DNA of 41,815 bases, from positions 1-41,815 of the forward strand of contig JAXMMT010000033.1 of assembly GCA_034399355.1 (NCBI GenBank). Direction: 5' to 3'. Of the stretch, positions 23,745 to 32,285 are shown one piece after another. Positions within the stretch are counted from its first letter, which is position 1. The number at the start of each line of letters is the position of its first letter. Made by a program: the position numbers and the translations under genes. The stretch comes from UBA2279 sp034399355. GTDB lineage: Bacteria > Actinomycetota > Coriobacteriia > Anaerosomatales > Anaerosomataceae. Under the pieces are notes generated by a model. The model worked only from the letters and a program-made list of their open reading frames with translations. It had not been told where the DNA came from and made no database searches.

Positions 23745-24953
23745 CTAGTCGATCTCGCCCAGACCGATCTCCTCATCAGTGAGGTAACACGCGGGGTCAG
23801 GGGCCCACAAATCGCCGGTCGCAGCCTCTGCGCGAACGCGGAAGTTGCCACCGCAAATCTGCAGCCACATGCACTCCGCACACCGGCCGGTGACATAAGG
23901 CTTCTTGTCTTTGAGCCGCTTCATGAGTTCGCTTTGCTCGGTGTCGCCGCTGACGTCGGTCCAGATCTCGGAGAACGGACGCTGGCGCACGTTGCCGAGA
24001 GAAAAGTGGCGCCAGAACTGATCGGCGTAGACCTCGCCGTTCCAGCTCACGCAGCCGATGCCGTTACCGGTCGAGTTGCCCTGGTTCCACTGCAGCAACT
24101 GCAGAACGTCTTTGGCACGCTCCGGGTCTTCTTTGAGCATCTCCATGTAGACGAACGGACCGTCCGCATGGTTGTCGACGGTAAGGACCTCAGGCGCCAG
24201 ACCCTTGTCGAACATCTCCTTGGTCTTGTCCATGATCAGACGCACCGCCTGACGCGTCTCGTCGTGGTCGAGGTCTTCTTTCATGAGCTCGGAACCGCGA
24301 CCGGTATAGACCAGGTGGTAGAAGCAGGCACGCGGGATGTTCTCCTCCTCCATGACCTTGAACAGCTCAGGGATGTCTTGCCAGTTGCGCTTGTTGATCG
24401 TCATGCGCAGGCCGACCTTGATGCCCGCTTCCCTGGAGTTGCGGATGCCGGCGATTGCCTTGTCGAAGCTGCCCGGGGTGCCGCGGAACTTGTCGTGGGT
24501 CTGGCGGCCACCGTCGAGCGAGACACCGACGTAGCTCAGGCCGACATCGGCGAACTGCCTGGCCTTCTCAGGAGTGATGAGCGTGCCGTTGGTGGAGATG
24601 ACGACGCGCATGCCCTTGGACTTGGCGTAGTGCATGAGCTCGAGCAAGTCCTTACGGATGGTGGGCTCGCCGCCTGAGAAGAGCAGCACCGGCGCTCCGA
24701 ACTCGGCCAGGTCGTCGATCATCGCCTTGCCCTGCTCGGTGCTCATCTCGCCGGCGTAGTCGCGGTCCTCGGACTGCGCGTAGCAGTGCACGCACTTGAG
24801 GTTGCAGCGCTGGGTGCAGTTCCACACGACGACCGGCTTCTTATCGGCCGAGAACTGCAGCAGCTCGCTCGGCAACTGGCCGGACTCGCGATTGTAGCGG
24901 AGTACGTCACTGGGCTCGACGGCCCCGCAGTAGAGCTTGGAGATACCGATCAC
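23745..24953 (-). CDS. ahbC: AhbC (12,18-didecarboxysiroheme deacetylase, radical SAM)
   Basis: The 402-residue protein begins MIGISKLYCGAVEP, typical of AhbC/NirJ. The radical-SAM cysteines are C50, C54 and C57 (CNLKCVHC), followed by SGGEPTIRKD. The C-terminal part has C-x2-C-x5-C (CAECMWLQIC) of the auxiliary cluster. AhbC removes the two remaining acetate side chains as acetyl groups from 12,18-didecarboxysiroheme to form Fe-coproporphyrin III. The start is GTG with AAAGGA about 7 nt upstream, one base after the cobA-hemD stop. NirJ (heme d1) is the alternative, but ahbD and ahbAB in the same locus favour AhbC. Confidence 0.92.
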   Translation of the reverse strand: MIGISKLYCGAVEPSDVLRYNRESGQLPSELLQFSADKKPVVVWNCTQRCNLKCVHCYAQSEDRDYAGEMSTEQGKAMIDDLAEFGAPVLLFSGGEPTIRKDLLELMHYAKSKGMRVVISTNGTLITPEKARQFADVGLSYVGVSLDGGRQTHDKFRGTPGSFDKAIAGIRNSREAGIKVGLRMTINKRNWQDIPELFKVMEEENIPRACFYHLVYTGRGSELMKEDLDHDETRQAVRLIMDKTKEMFDKGLAPEVLTVDNHADGPFVYMEMLKEDPERAKDVLQLLQWNQGNSTGNGIGCVSWNGEVYADQFWRHFSLGNVRQRPFSEIWTDVSGDTEQSELMKRLKDKKPYVTGRCAECMWLQICGGNFRVRAEAATGDLWAPDPACYLTDEEIGLGEID

Positions 24954-24954
24954 G

Positions 24955-26490
24955 TTACTGTCCTTTCTTGCCGAGATGTCCCAAAACGGCCTCGACGAGA
25001 CCCGGGATCGTATACTCTTCGGCCTCCACGCCCACGGTCAGGCCGAGCTCTCGCGCGGTGTCCGAGGTGATAGGGCCGATTGAAGCAACAAGTGTTCCGC
25101 TGAGGGCGTCAGCGAGATCGATGTCTTTCGTGAGTTCGACGAAGTTGCGCACGGTCGAACTGGACGTGAACGTCACGACATCGACAGTGCCGGCGGCGAG
25201 GCGCTCCACGACGCTCGAACCACCCGCGCCGAGCACGGTGCGATAGGCCGGCACGACATCGACGAGAGCGCCGCGCTCGGCAAGCTTCTCAGGCAGCACC
25301 TCACGCGCCTCAAGCGCACGGGCGAGCAGCACGCGCGTGTCCTTGCCCACGCCGCGCTCGCGCAGGCCCTCGAGCACGCCTTCGGCGCGGTACTCGGCGG
25401 GAACGAAATCCGGGCGGATGCCGCGGTCCATGCAGGCGGCCGCAGTGGCGGGCCCGATGGCGGCGACACGGAGACCGTACAGCGCGCGACCGTCCTTATC
25501 GGCAAACTCAAGGCGATCGAAGAAGCGCTCGACGCCGTTTACCGACGTCAGAATCAGCCAGTGGTACACATCGAGGTTACGGATTGCCGAGTCGATCGGC
25601 TCGAAGTCCTCGGGATCGACGATCTCGATCGTGGGGAACTCAAGTACCTCCGCGCCGAGATCGCGCAGTTGGCTGCTGAGCGCCGAGGCCTGCGTGCGTG
25701 CGCGCGTGACGACGACGGTCGTGCCGAAGAGCGGGCGTGTCTCGAACCACGCCAGCTTCTCGCGAAGCTTCACGACCTCGCCTACCACCGTGATCGCCGG
25801 GGCCTTGAATCCGGCGGCCTGCACCTTGGCGACGATGTCTTCGAGCGTGCCGATGAGAACCTCCTGCTGCGGCGTCGTGCCCCAGCGGATCAGGGCAACC
25901 GGCGTCGAGGCGGGGCGTCCGTTGGCGACCATGTTCTCGACGATGCTGGGCAGGTTCTTCACACCCATGAAGAAGCACACGGTGCCCACGCCTTTGGCAA
26001 GATGCTCCCAGTCGATATCGCTGTCGGGCTTGGTGGGGTCCTCGTGACCGGTGACGAACGCCACCTCGGTGGTGATACCGCGATGCGTGACCGGGATGCC
26101 CGCGTATGCCGGGGCCGCGTAGCCCGAGCTGATACCCGGCACGACCTCGAACGGAATGCCGGCATCCACCAGCGCCAGGGCCTCCTCGCCGCCGCGGCCG
26201 AAGATGAACGGGTCGCCACCCTTGAGGCGCGCGATCGACTTGCCGCCGTCCTCGAGCGCTTTGGCAACCAGCAGGGCGTTGATGTCCTCCTGCGTCACAT
26301 GTTCCGTGAAGCCCTTCTTGCCGACGTAGATGATCTCGGCATCCTCGCGCGCACCCTCGAGGAACACAGGGTTGGCGAGATAGTCGTACACGACGACGTC
26401 AGCCTCGGCGATGCGCGCCAGGCCCTTCACCGTCATGAGCCCCGGATCACCGGGGCCGGATCCGATCAGATAGACGATGGGACGTCTCAT
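24955..26490 (-). CDS. cobA-hemD: Fused uroporphyrinogen-III methyltransferase and uroporphyrinogen-III synthase
   Basis: The 511-residue chain has a CobA/SUMT domain at about 1-245 (VYLIGSGPGDPGLMTVKG, KGGDPFIFGRGGEE, VVPGISSGYAAPAYAGIP) and a HemD domain at about 255-505 (GTTVVVTRARTQAS, WLILTSVNGVERFF, VVTFTSSSTVRNF). HemD closes hydroxymethylbilane to uroporphyrinogen III and CobA methylates it twice to precorrin-2, so the fusion feeds the siroheme branch. The ATG at 26490 overlaps the hemC stop (TGATG) and has GGAG 6 nt upstream; the ATG at 26502 is less well placed. Confidence 0.95.
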   Translation of the reverse strand: MRRPIVYLIGSGPGDPGLMTVKGLARIAEADVVVYDYLANPVFLEGAREDAEIIYVGKKGFTEHVTQEDINALLVAKALEDGGKSIARLKGGDPFIFGRGGEEALALVDAGIPFEVVPGISSGYAAPAYAGIPVTHRGITTEVAFVTGHEDPTKPDSDIDWEHLAKGVGTVCFFMGVKNLPSIVENMVANGRPASTPVALIRWGTTPQQEVLIGTLEDIVAKVQAAGFKAPAITVVGEVVKLREKLAWFETRPLFGTTVVVTRARTQASALSSQLRDLGAEVLEFPTIEIVDPEDFEPIDSAIRNLDVYHWLILTSVNGVERFFDRLEFADKDGRALYGLRVAAIGPATAAACMDRGIRPDFVPAEYRAEGVLEGLRERGVGKDTRVLLARALEAREVLPEKLAERGALVDVVPAYRTVLGAGGSSVVERLAAGTVDVVTFTSSSTVRNFVELTKDIDLADALSGTLVASIGPITSDTARELGLTVGVEAEEYTIPGLVEAVLGHLGKKGQ

Positions 26491-27455
26491 CACACGCTCC
26501 ATTCACTCACGCCGTCTTCGGCGCCTGCGCGAACCTCGGCCAGAATCTCACTGGCGCCCATCTCGAGCATGCGATCCACCATAGACTCGCCGAGCATGAC
26601 CGGCTCACCGGTCGAGCCCTCGAGCGTGTGGCGCAACAAGGTGCGGCCGTCGAGTGAGCCGACAAACGCGTCCATGACGAGCTTTGTACCCTCCATGACG
26701 CGACAGTACGCCCCGATGGGCACCTGGCACCCGCCCTCAAGCTTGCGCATGACGACCCGCTCGGCCGTCACGCAGGTGAACGTGGGCGGGTCAGAGAGCT
26801 CCTTGCAGACTTCCTGCATGAACTCGTCGTCCTCGCGTATCTCAATACCGATCGCCCCCTGGCCGACGGCCGGGACCATCAGTGCGGGCTCGATGTAGTG
26901 TGTGATGCGATTGCTCCACCCCATGCGGGTGATGCCAGCCGCCGCGAGGATGACCGCGTCGACCTCGCCGGTCTCGGCCTTGCGCATGCGCGTATCCAGA
27001 TTCCCGCGCACGTCCACGATCTCGACGTCAGGCCGGAGCGCGAGCAGCTGCGACCGGCGTCGTAGCGAACTCGTGCCCACGCGGGCGCCTCTCGGGAGTG
27101 AGTCGATCGTATGGTTCGCGCCCGAGACGATCACGTCACGCGGGTCCACCCGAGCGGGCGTCGCCGCCATCACGAGGCCATCGGGGAGTCCGGTGGGTAC
27201 GTCCTTCATCGAATGCACGGCCAGATCGACCGTGCCGCCGATAAGCTCGACCTCGATCTCCTTGGTGAACAGCCCCTTGCCGCCCACCTTGGCGAGCGGC
27301 ACATCCAAGATCTTGTCGCCAGTGGTCTTGATGACCTTCAGGTAGACCGGAAGACCGGTGATCTTCTCCAGCCGGTCTTTGATGTAGGTGCTCTGCCACA
27401 GGGCGAGCTTGCTGCCCCGTGTGCCGATCGTGAGCTGTGTGCGCTCAGCAGCCAA
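26490..27455 (-). CDS. hemC: Porphobilinogen deaminase (hydroxymethylbilane synthase)
   Basis: The 321-residue protein has TIGTRGSKLALWQ at 9-21, AVHSMKDVPT at about 79-88, GTSSLRRRSQL near 127-137 and the dipyrromethane-cofactor cysteine C243 in EGGCQVPIGAY. It joins four porphobilinogens into hydroxymethylbilane. The start is TTG at 27455, overlapping hemA by 11 bp with GGGGGA upstream, so expression probably depends on hemA translation. Confidence 0.96.
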   Translation of the reverse strand: MAAERTQLTIGTRGSKLALWQSTYIKDRLEKITGLPVYLKVIKTTGDKILDVPLAKVGGKGLFTKEIEVELIGGTVDLAVHSMKDVPTGLPDGLVMAATPARVDPRDVIVSGANHTIDSLPRGARVGTSSLRRRSQLLALRPDVEIVDVRGNLDTRMRKAETGEVDAVILAAAGITRMGWSNRITHYIEPALMVPAVGQGAIGIEIREDDEFMQEVCKELSDPPTFTCVTAERVVMRKLEGGCQVPIGAYCRVMEGTKLVMDAFVGSLDGRTLLRHTLEGSTGEPVMLGESMVDRMLEMGASEILAEVRAGAEDGVSEWSV

Positions 27456-28815
27456 CCGAATCCCCCGTCTCCTTACGCTTGTCCTCAGCGAGCTCCCTCG
27501 CCCGCAGATTGAGCAGGTTGCGAAGCACTCCGTGGCCGTGACGCGCCTCGGCGTCCTCCAGTCCGTAGAGGTGACGGGCGGTCTCGACTACGGTGAAGCC
27601 GTCCTTCGCGCCAGCGGTCTGCCGCAGACGCGAAGTGGGGCCGTGCAGCATCTTGTTCACGATCGCGCAGCTGAGCGCCTCAACGGTCTGACGTTCCTTC
27701 TCGGACAGTCCGTCCAGACGCTTTAAAGCCTTCTCGAGTTCGGCCTGACGGATGACCTCGGCCTTGTCCCGGATCGCCGTGATCGTCGGCACGACCTCGA
27801 GAGACTCGATCCAGCCGAGGAACGCCACGATCTCCTCTTCGATGATCGCCTCCGCACGGCGCGCTTCGCGCATGCGCTCCCCGAGGTTGGACTCGATGAC
27901 ACCGTTGAGGTCGTCGACGTCGTAGAGGAACACGTTGCCCAGATCGTTCACCGCGGGCTCGATGTCGCGGGGCACTGCGATGTCGATCAAAAACAGCGGC
28001 CTGCGACCGCGCGCCTTGAGCGTCGCAGCGATAGCGTCCCGCGTGATGACGTAGTGTTGCGCCGCGGTGGACGAGATGACGATGTCGGCCTCGGCCATCC
28101 GCGTGAACAGCTCGTCGTAGCGGATCGCCTCGCCCTCGAAACGCTCGGCCAGCTCTGCGGCACGCTCGTACGTGCGATTGGCAACCAAAACGGTCTTCAC
28201 ACCACTGCTTACGAGGTGCTTCGCCGTGAGCTCGCTCATCTTGCCCGCACCGAGCACGAGAATCGTACGGCCCGCGAGCGAGTCGAATACTTTGCGGGCG
28301 AGTTCGACGGCGGCGTAGCTGATGGACACGGCGTTCTCGCCGATCTCGGTCTCCGTACGCACGCGCTTGCCCACCTCGAACGACTGGCGGAACAGTCGGT
28401 TGAGCGCTCTGCCCGACGCCCCGTTGTTGAACGAGTGCTCGTAGGCTTCCTTTACCTGGCCGAGGATCTGCGCCTCACCGATGATCATCGAGTCCAGCGA
28501 CGACACGACCCGGAACAGGTGCTTCACGACGGCCTCGCCGCGCGTGATGTAGAGGTAGCGGATGAGCTCGTGGCGATCGAGGTCATGGTACTCGGCCATG
28601 AAATCGATGATCGCGTCGACACCGGCGTCCTCACCGACCGTAACCGCATAGATCTCGGTCCGGTTGCACGTGGAGAGAATGACTGCCTCAGCGACTGAGT
28701 CCTTCGAGCAGAGCAGCGATAACGCGTCCTCCTGCCGGTTGGCAGGGAACGTGAGCTTCTCCCGTATCTCGATGGGCGCGGTCTTGTGACTCAGGCCGAC
28801 AAGTGTCAGGTGCAT
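27445..28815 (-). CDS. hemA: Glutamyl-tRNA reductase
   Basis: The 456-residue protein has the catalytic Cys50 in LSTCNRTEIYAV, SSLDSMIIGEAQILGQVKEAY near 106-126, the NADPH-binding LVLGAGKMSELTAKHL and the C-terminal dimerisation helix region. It reduces Glu-tRNA to glutamate-1-semialdehyde and is the usual control point of the pathway. The ATG at 28815 lacks a clear ribosome site. Instead an upstream ORF with AGGAGG ends inside the third codon of hemA, so translational coupling is likely. It is the first gene of the heme operon proper. Confidence 0.96.
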   Translation of the reverse strand: MHLTLVGLSHKTAPIEIREKLTFPANRQEDALSLLCSKDSVAEAVILSTCNRTEIYAVTVGEDAGVDAIIDFMAEYHDLDRHELIRYLYITRGEAVVKHLFRVVSSLDSMIIGEAQILGQVKEAYEHSFNNGASGRALNRLFRQSFEVGKRVRTETEIGENAVSISYAAVELARKVFDSLAGRTILVLGAGKMSELTAKHLVSSGVKTVLVANRTYERAAELAERFEGEAIRYDELFTRMAEADIVISSTAAQHYVITRDAIAATLKARGRRPLFLIDIAVPRDIEPAVNDLGNVFLYDVDDLNGVIESNLGERMREARRAEAIIEEEIVAFLGWIESLEVVPTITAIRDKAEVIRQAELEKALKRLDGLSEKERQTVEALSCAIVNKMLHGPTSRLRQTAGAKDGFTVVETARHLYGLEDAEARHGHGVLRNLLNLRARELAEDKRKETGDSVGC

Positions 28816-28931
28816 CGGACTCGTTTCGTTTCATCGTGCACGATCCACGCGGATGAGGACATAGGTCGCCCCCGCCGGAGCGGTGCATTGTTGTTCAGGC
28901 AAGCAGGCCCGGCGGGGGCGGTATGAAGCAC
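28806..28931 (-). CDS. Upstream ORF overlapping the hemA start (possible leader peptide)
   Basis: The GTG at 28931 follows AGGAGG (28943-28948) by 11 nt and opens 41 codons, with PAGPACLNNNAPLRRGRP in the middle and TGA at 28806-28808, 10 nt into hemA. hemA itself lacks a Shine-Dalgarno site. Three of the four repeat strands of the leader (B, A', B') lie inside these codons, so a ribosome reading it would change the RNA fold. Expression is not proven; it may act as a leader peptide. Confidence 0.5.
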   Translation of the reverse strand: MLHTAPAGPACLNNNAPLRRGRPMSSSAWIVHDETKRVRCT

Positions 28932-28962
28932 TATGGAGCGCACCTCCTGCGCTTGCCTGAAC
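28867..28962 (-). promoter_or_regulatory. hemA leader with two interlocking 12-bp inverted repeats
   Basis: In transcript order the strands are A 28962-28951 (GTTCAGGCAAGC), B 28920-28909 (CGCCCCCGCCGG), A' 28904-28893 (exact complement of A) and B' 28878-28867 (exact complement of B). The order A-B-A'-B' means the two perfect 12-bp stems either exclude each other or form an H-type pseudoknot. The A:A' stem can be extended through AGG:CCT, which covers part of the AGGAGG ribosome site at 28943-28948. No U-run follows B', so this is not an ordinary terminator. It matches no riboswitch class I recognise. Confidence 0.7.
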
Positions 28963-28968
28963 CCAGAC

Positions 28969-28998
28969 ATCCTATCACTGGCCTCTGTCGACGGACAA
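28969..28998 (-). promoter_or_regulatory. Predicted hemA promoter
   Basis: TTGTCC (28993-28998) and TAGGAT (28969-28974) are separated by 18 bp on the minus strand. The predicted start falls about 6-7 bp downstream, so the transcript would begin at or next to leader strand A. The ccm promoter has the same -35 hexamer. Confidence 0.6.
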
Positions 28999-29014
28999 CG
29001 CGCTACCGACGTTC

Positions 29015-29851
29015 TCATGATGCCCCTACGTCCTTCGCGCGCCGGCGCACCTTGGCCACGTCCGCGTCGAAGATCGCGAAGAAGAGCTCGGGGAAAACGC
29101 CCTTCAAGCGGTAGAGCAGACCGTTCACCAGTCCGGGTACGACGAGGAACGTGTCTTTCTCGACCGCCGAGACAAGCACCTCGGCCATCGACTTCGGTGG
29201 AACGGCTCTCACGTTCCCGTTAATCGCCGCCGTCTCGGCCGGCTCTATCTCTAGCTCACGCGCGTATCCGGGTGAGTCCACGTTCGGCGGACAGAGCACC
29301 GTCACGCCGATGCCATGCGGTTTAAGCTCGCACCGCAGCACCTCGGCCAGACCCATCACGCCGAACTTCGAGGGACTGTACGCCGAGTAGCCGTACACGC
29401 CGATGAAACCGCCCATCGACGACACCATCGCGATGTGGCCGCGCCCGCGTTCGATCATGCCGGGTGCCACGGCGCGGGCGGGATACGTGACGCCGAGGAG
29501 GTTGGTGTCCAGGTGCGACCGGAACTCCTCGACGGGCAGCTCGGTGAAGCGCATTGGCGTGCAGAACCCCGCGCAGGCCATGAGCAGGTCCACGGGCCCG
29601 AGTTCGTCCTCCACCCGGCGCACCATGTCGCGCACGTCCTCCCACACGGAGACGTCGCACGAGATCGCCACGATGCGCTGCGAGCCGTCCCTGCGCGCGG
29701 CGGCGACCGCCTCACGGGCAGCCTCGAGACGCCCGGCATCGCGCGCGACGATGGCGACGTGCGCACCGCGTGCAGCCAGCAGCTCGGCGGTCGCAAGCCC
29801 GATGCCGCTCGAGCCTCCGGTGACGATGGCGGTCACGCCCTCGATCCTCAC
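29015..29851 (-). CDS. Short-chain dehydrogenase/reductase, 3-ketodihydrosphingosine-reductase-like
   Basis: The 278-residue classical SDR has TGGSSGIG at 11-18, the NAG-equivalent CAG at 93-95, catalytic Ser144/145, and Y158/K162 in SAYSPSKFG. The stretch VTVLCPPNVDSPGY after the active site and a hydrophobic C-terminal segment resemble eukaryotic 3-ketodihydrosphingosine reductases. It overlaps the precorrin-2 dehydrogenase by 4 bp, so it is co-transcribed with it. No heme step is missing that it would supply, so its role in this operon is unknown; a lipid or redox role is possible. Confidence 0.8.
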   Translation of the reverse strand: MRIEGVTAIVTGGSSGIGLATAELLAARGAHVAIVARDAGRLEAAREAVAAARRDGSQRIVAISCDVSVWEDVRDMVRRVEDELGPVDLLMACAGFCTPMRFTELPVEEFRSHLDTNLLGVTYPARAVAPGMIERGRGHIAMVSSMGGFIGVYGYSAYSPSKFGVMGLAEVLRCELKPHGIGVTVLCPPNVDSPGYARELEIEPAETAAINGNVRAVPPKSMAEVLVSAVEKDTFLVVPGLVNGLLYRLKGVFPELFFAIFDADVAKVRRRAKDVGAS

Positions 29852-30507
29852 AGGCGATCACCGCCCGCGAACTCGGCATACACATCCTCGGCGCTCGGCC
29901 TCTCCCCCGCACGGATGCGGTCGAGCAGGTCTGAGGCGCCGATGGCCTCGAAGATCGGCTTGCGTACGGCTTCGTCCCCCGGTATGCGCTCGATCACCAG
30001 GGTGCGCACCTTGCCGAGCAACTCGATGTAGGGGCCCCACTCCTCGCCGACATGTTCCTCGACGTGACGGCGGAGCCGCTTCGCGACTGCGGGAGCTGCT
30101 CCTCCCGTAGAGATGGCAAGCTGTAGCTGACCGCGTCGCACTATGGACGGCACGATGAAGTTGCAGAGCTCCGGGACGTCTACGACGTTCACCAGGCACC
30201 CGCGCTGCTCGGCCTCAACGTAGACGGCACGATTGACTTCCTCGGAGTCGGTGGCACACACGACGAGGAAGGCGTCGTCGAGGTCGCCCCTCACGTAGCC
30301 GCGCCGCTTGAGCGCGATCACGTCCTCGGCGGCGAGCTGCTCGATCTCGGCGACAGGCTCAGGCGCGACAACGAGGACCCGAGCGCCATAGTCCACCAGC
30401 GTCCGGACCTTGCGGGTCGCCACGGCACCGCCGCCCACGACCACGGCGAGTCGGCCGCCAAGGTCGAGGTAGACGGGGTAGTAGCGCGTCATGTAGTCGC
30501 GACTCAT
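29848..30507 (-). CDS. Precorrin-2 dehydrogenase / sirohydrochlorin ferrochelatase family (Met8/CysG-N type)
   Basis: The 219-residue protein opens with YYPVYLDLGGRLAVVVGGGAVATRK, the NAD-binding region of Met8/SirC-type enzymes, followed by CNFIVPSIVRRGQLQLAISTGGAAPA. It oxidises precorrin-2 to sirohydrochlorin and, in the bifunctional members, inserts iron to give siroheme. No separate ferrochelatase is visible in the window, so bifunctionality would complete the route, but that is inferred. It lies 15 bp downstream of the CcsA/HemX gene. Confidence 0.9.
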   Translation of the reverse strand: MSRDYMTRYYPVYLDLGGRLAVVVGGGAVATRKVRTLVDYGARVLVVAPEPVAEIEQLAAEDVIALKRRGYVRGDLDDAFLVVCATDSEEVNRAVYVEAEQRGCLVNVVDVPELCNFIVPSIVRRGQLQLAISTGGAAPAVAKRLRRHVEEHVGEEWGPYIELLGKVRTLVIERIPGDEAVRKPIFEAIGASDLLDRIRAGERPSAEDVYAEFAGGDRL

Positions 30508-30522
30508 CTCAAAACATCAACC

Positions 30523-31356
30523 TTATACACCGAAGATGTGGAATCCAGCAGGCACGGAACGCGCAACGACCGCGAGCACAAGCACGATGGCGGCGCCACC
30601 GAGCGCGATCAGGGCCGCTGTCCTGGCCGAGGCACGACCGCCGTACCGCAGGAACAGGTACGTACCGTAGGCCAGCCAGACGAGACCCGCCAGAACGACG
30701 CGCGGATCGGCCCACCAGCCCGGCGGGTCGGTCTCGATCGCACGAACCACTCCCAGCAGCAAGCCGCTGGTGTAGGCGGGAAACGCGAATGCGATCGCCC
30801 GGCGCGCAAGTGTGTCGATAGCATCGAGCGGCGGTAGCCGGCGGAAGAGCACGCTCGTCTTGTGACCCTTGAGCTGCCGCTCCTGCAACACGTAGGCAAG
30901 CGAGGCGACCGCCCCTATAAAGTAGCCCGCGTTCGCGAAGATGACCAAAGCGACATGGATACCGACTTTCCAGTTCTCGACGAGCGGCGAGGCCGTCGCG
31001 CCTCCCCTGCCTGCGGCCTGGAGGAGCTGCGAGATGGTCATCAGGATCAGTGACACCGGGACGAGCGCAGCGCCGTAGACCTTGATCTTGATGAGGTGCT
31101 CCATCGCGAAGTACATGAGCACGAGTGCCCACGCCAGCAGGATGAGCGTATTGGGGCCGTCCAGCAGTGTGCCTTTGGTCGCACGCGACCCCGCGTAGAT
31201 CGACAGCGTGTGGCACAGGAAGCCCGCGCCGGTGAGGAACGTGGCATACCACGAGAACGTACGCCGCTTGCTCAGGAACCAGTACCCGTAGAGCACGGTC
31301 GCAGCGGCGTAGAGCATGGTCGCGAACCAAAACGCGAGTATCGAGAACTGCTCCAC
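30523..31356 (-). CDS. CcsA/HemX-type cytochrome c assembly membrane protein
   Basis: The 277-residue protein has about eight predicted membrane helices and the cytochrome c assembly family signature NWKVGIHVALVIFANAGYFIGAV with a conserved histidine. It lacks the WGxxWxWD motif of CcmC/CcmF, as HemX-type proteins do. HemX proteins sit near hemA in Bacillus and are linked to control of glutamyl-tRNA reductase; here the gene lies between ccm and siroheme genes, matching either heme handling or HemA control. The GTG start has AAGGAGG 7 nt upstream. Confidence 0.8.
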   Translation of the reverse strand: MEQFSILAFWFATMLYAAATVLYGYWFLSKRRTFSWYATFLTGAGFLCHTLSIYAGSRATKGTLLDGPNTLILLAWALVLMYFAMEHLIKIKVYGAALVPVSLILMTISQLLQAAGRGGATASPLVENWKVGIHVALVIFANAGYFIGAVASLAYVLQERQLKGHKTSVLFRRLPPLDAIDTLARRAIAFAFPAYTSGLLLGVVRAIETDPPGWWADPRVVLAGLVWLAYGTYLFLRYGGRASARTAALIALGGAAIVLVLAVVARSVPAGFHIFGV

Positions 31357-31384
31357 GCGATGACCTCCTTCTTCGGACGGTTCG

Positions 31385-31564
31385 CTAGGACTCGGACTTC
31401 TCGCGACGCTTGATCGCTTCTTCGACCACCGAGATCTCCTTCTCGATCCTGTTCAGCCGAGAAAACACCAGGCCGACGTAGCCGAGCAAGGCGATCCAGA
31501 TCAGGCCGTACGCAGCGATGACGTAGGGAGCCTGGGGGACGACCTCTGAGTAGATGTCCTGCAT
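31385..31564 (-). CDS. ccmD: CcmD-like small heme-exporter subunit
   Basis: The 59-residue protein has one membrane helix (about 13-35) followed by a charged coiled stretch, RLNRIEKEISVVEEAIKRRE, matching CcmD in size and layout. CcmD holds the CcmABC-CcmE complex together so holo-CcmE can be released. It lies directly after ccmC. The ATG at 31564 has GGAGG 8 nt upstream; the longer open frame is not used. Confidence 0.8.
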   Translation of the reverse strand: MQDIYSEVVPQAPYVIAAYGLIWIALLGYVGLVFSRLNRIEKEISVVEEAIKRREKSES

Positions 31565-31568
31565 GGTA

Positions 31569-32261
31569 TTAGCCTCCAACCGTGACCTTGAGCGCCTCGA
31601 GGCGCTCTTTGATTTCCTCTTCATGAAGCCGCATCTGGTAGAACGCATAGCCAAGCATCAGCATGCCGATCTGCGCCACAATGAAGGTGACCAGCATCGG
31701 CGTCTCCAAGCCGCTGCTCTCGCCACCTGCCAGCACGACCGGGTGGATCGACTCGACCCAGCGCGTGATGAAAAACGAGATCGGCGCGTCGATGAACGCG
31801 AGTATGCCGAATGCCGCCGCGTACACGGCCCGTTTCTCCTCATCTTCAACCGAATTGCGGAGCACGAAGTACGCGATGACCAGCAGCGTCATAATGAAGT
31901 ACGTCGTCAGCCGCGGCTCCCACTGCCACCAGACGCCCCATGCGACCTTCGTCCACAGAATGCCCGTTGCCATCGTCAGCAACACGAAGAACAGCGTCAC
32001 CTCGGTGGCGATCCTGGCACGCGTATCGAAGCGCCGATCCTTGGTCAGCAGGAAGCGCACACTGTAGAACGCGGTGAAGAAGAACACGAGGAACGACGCC
32101 TCGGCCACCGGGACATGGAAGTAGAAGATCTTCTGCGCGAAGTCGACGCGGCCGTCAGGAAACGAGCTCGGGTTCGCCCAGTAAAACGTCATGAAGAAAG
32201 CGGCCGTCGTGAGCACGCCACCAACCGCCAGGATGAGCCTCGCGACCTTGGTGCGGTTCAA
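31569..32261 (-). CDS. ccmC: Heme exporter protein CcmC
   Basis: The 230-residue protein has six predicted membrane helices and the heme-handling motif WGVWWQWEPRLT between two helices, with conserved histidines in FYFHVPVAEAS and WVESIHPVV on the outer side. CcmC loads heme onto CcmE. The start is TTG with GGAGAA close upstream. It follows ccmB by 24 bp. Confidence 0.93.
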   Translation of the reverse strand: MNRTKVARLILAVGGVLTTAAFFMTFYWANPSSFPDGRVDFAQKIFYFHVPVAEASFLVFFFTAFYSVRFLLTKDRRFDTRARIATEVTLFFVLLTMATGILWTKVAWGVWWQWEPRLTTYFIMTLLVIAYFVLRNSVEDEEKRAVYAAAFGILAFIDAPISFFITRWVESIHPVVLAGGESSGLETPMLVTFIVAQIGMLMLGYAFYQMRLHEEEIKERLEALKVTVGG

Positions 32262-32285
32262 GAGTTCTCCTTCCCTGCGCAGCGC

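Noticed and set aside
28806..28998. Cobalamin riboswitch, T-box or intrinsic terminator in the hemA leader
   Set aside because: No B12-box, no T-box sequence and no U-run after the GC-rich stem are present; the interlocked repeats do not fit these classes.
30509..31330. A 273-codon frame overlapping the CcsA/HemX gene on the same strand
   Set aside because: Its product is Arg-rich with no membrane pattern, whereas the other frame gives a multi-helix protein with a family motif and a strong ribosome site.
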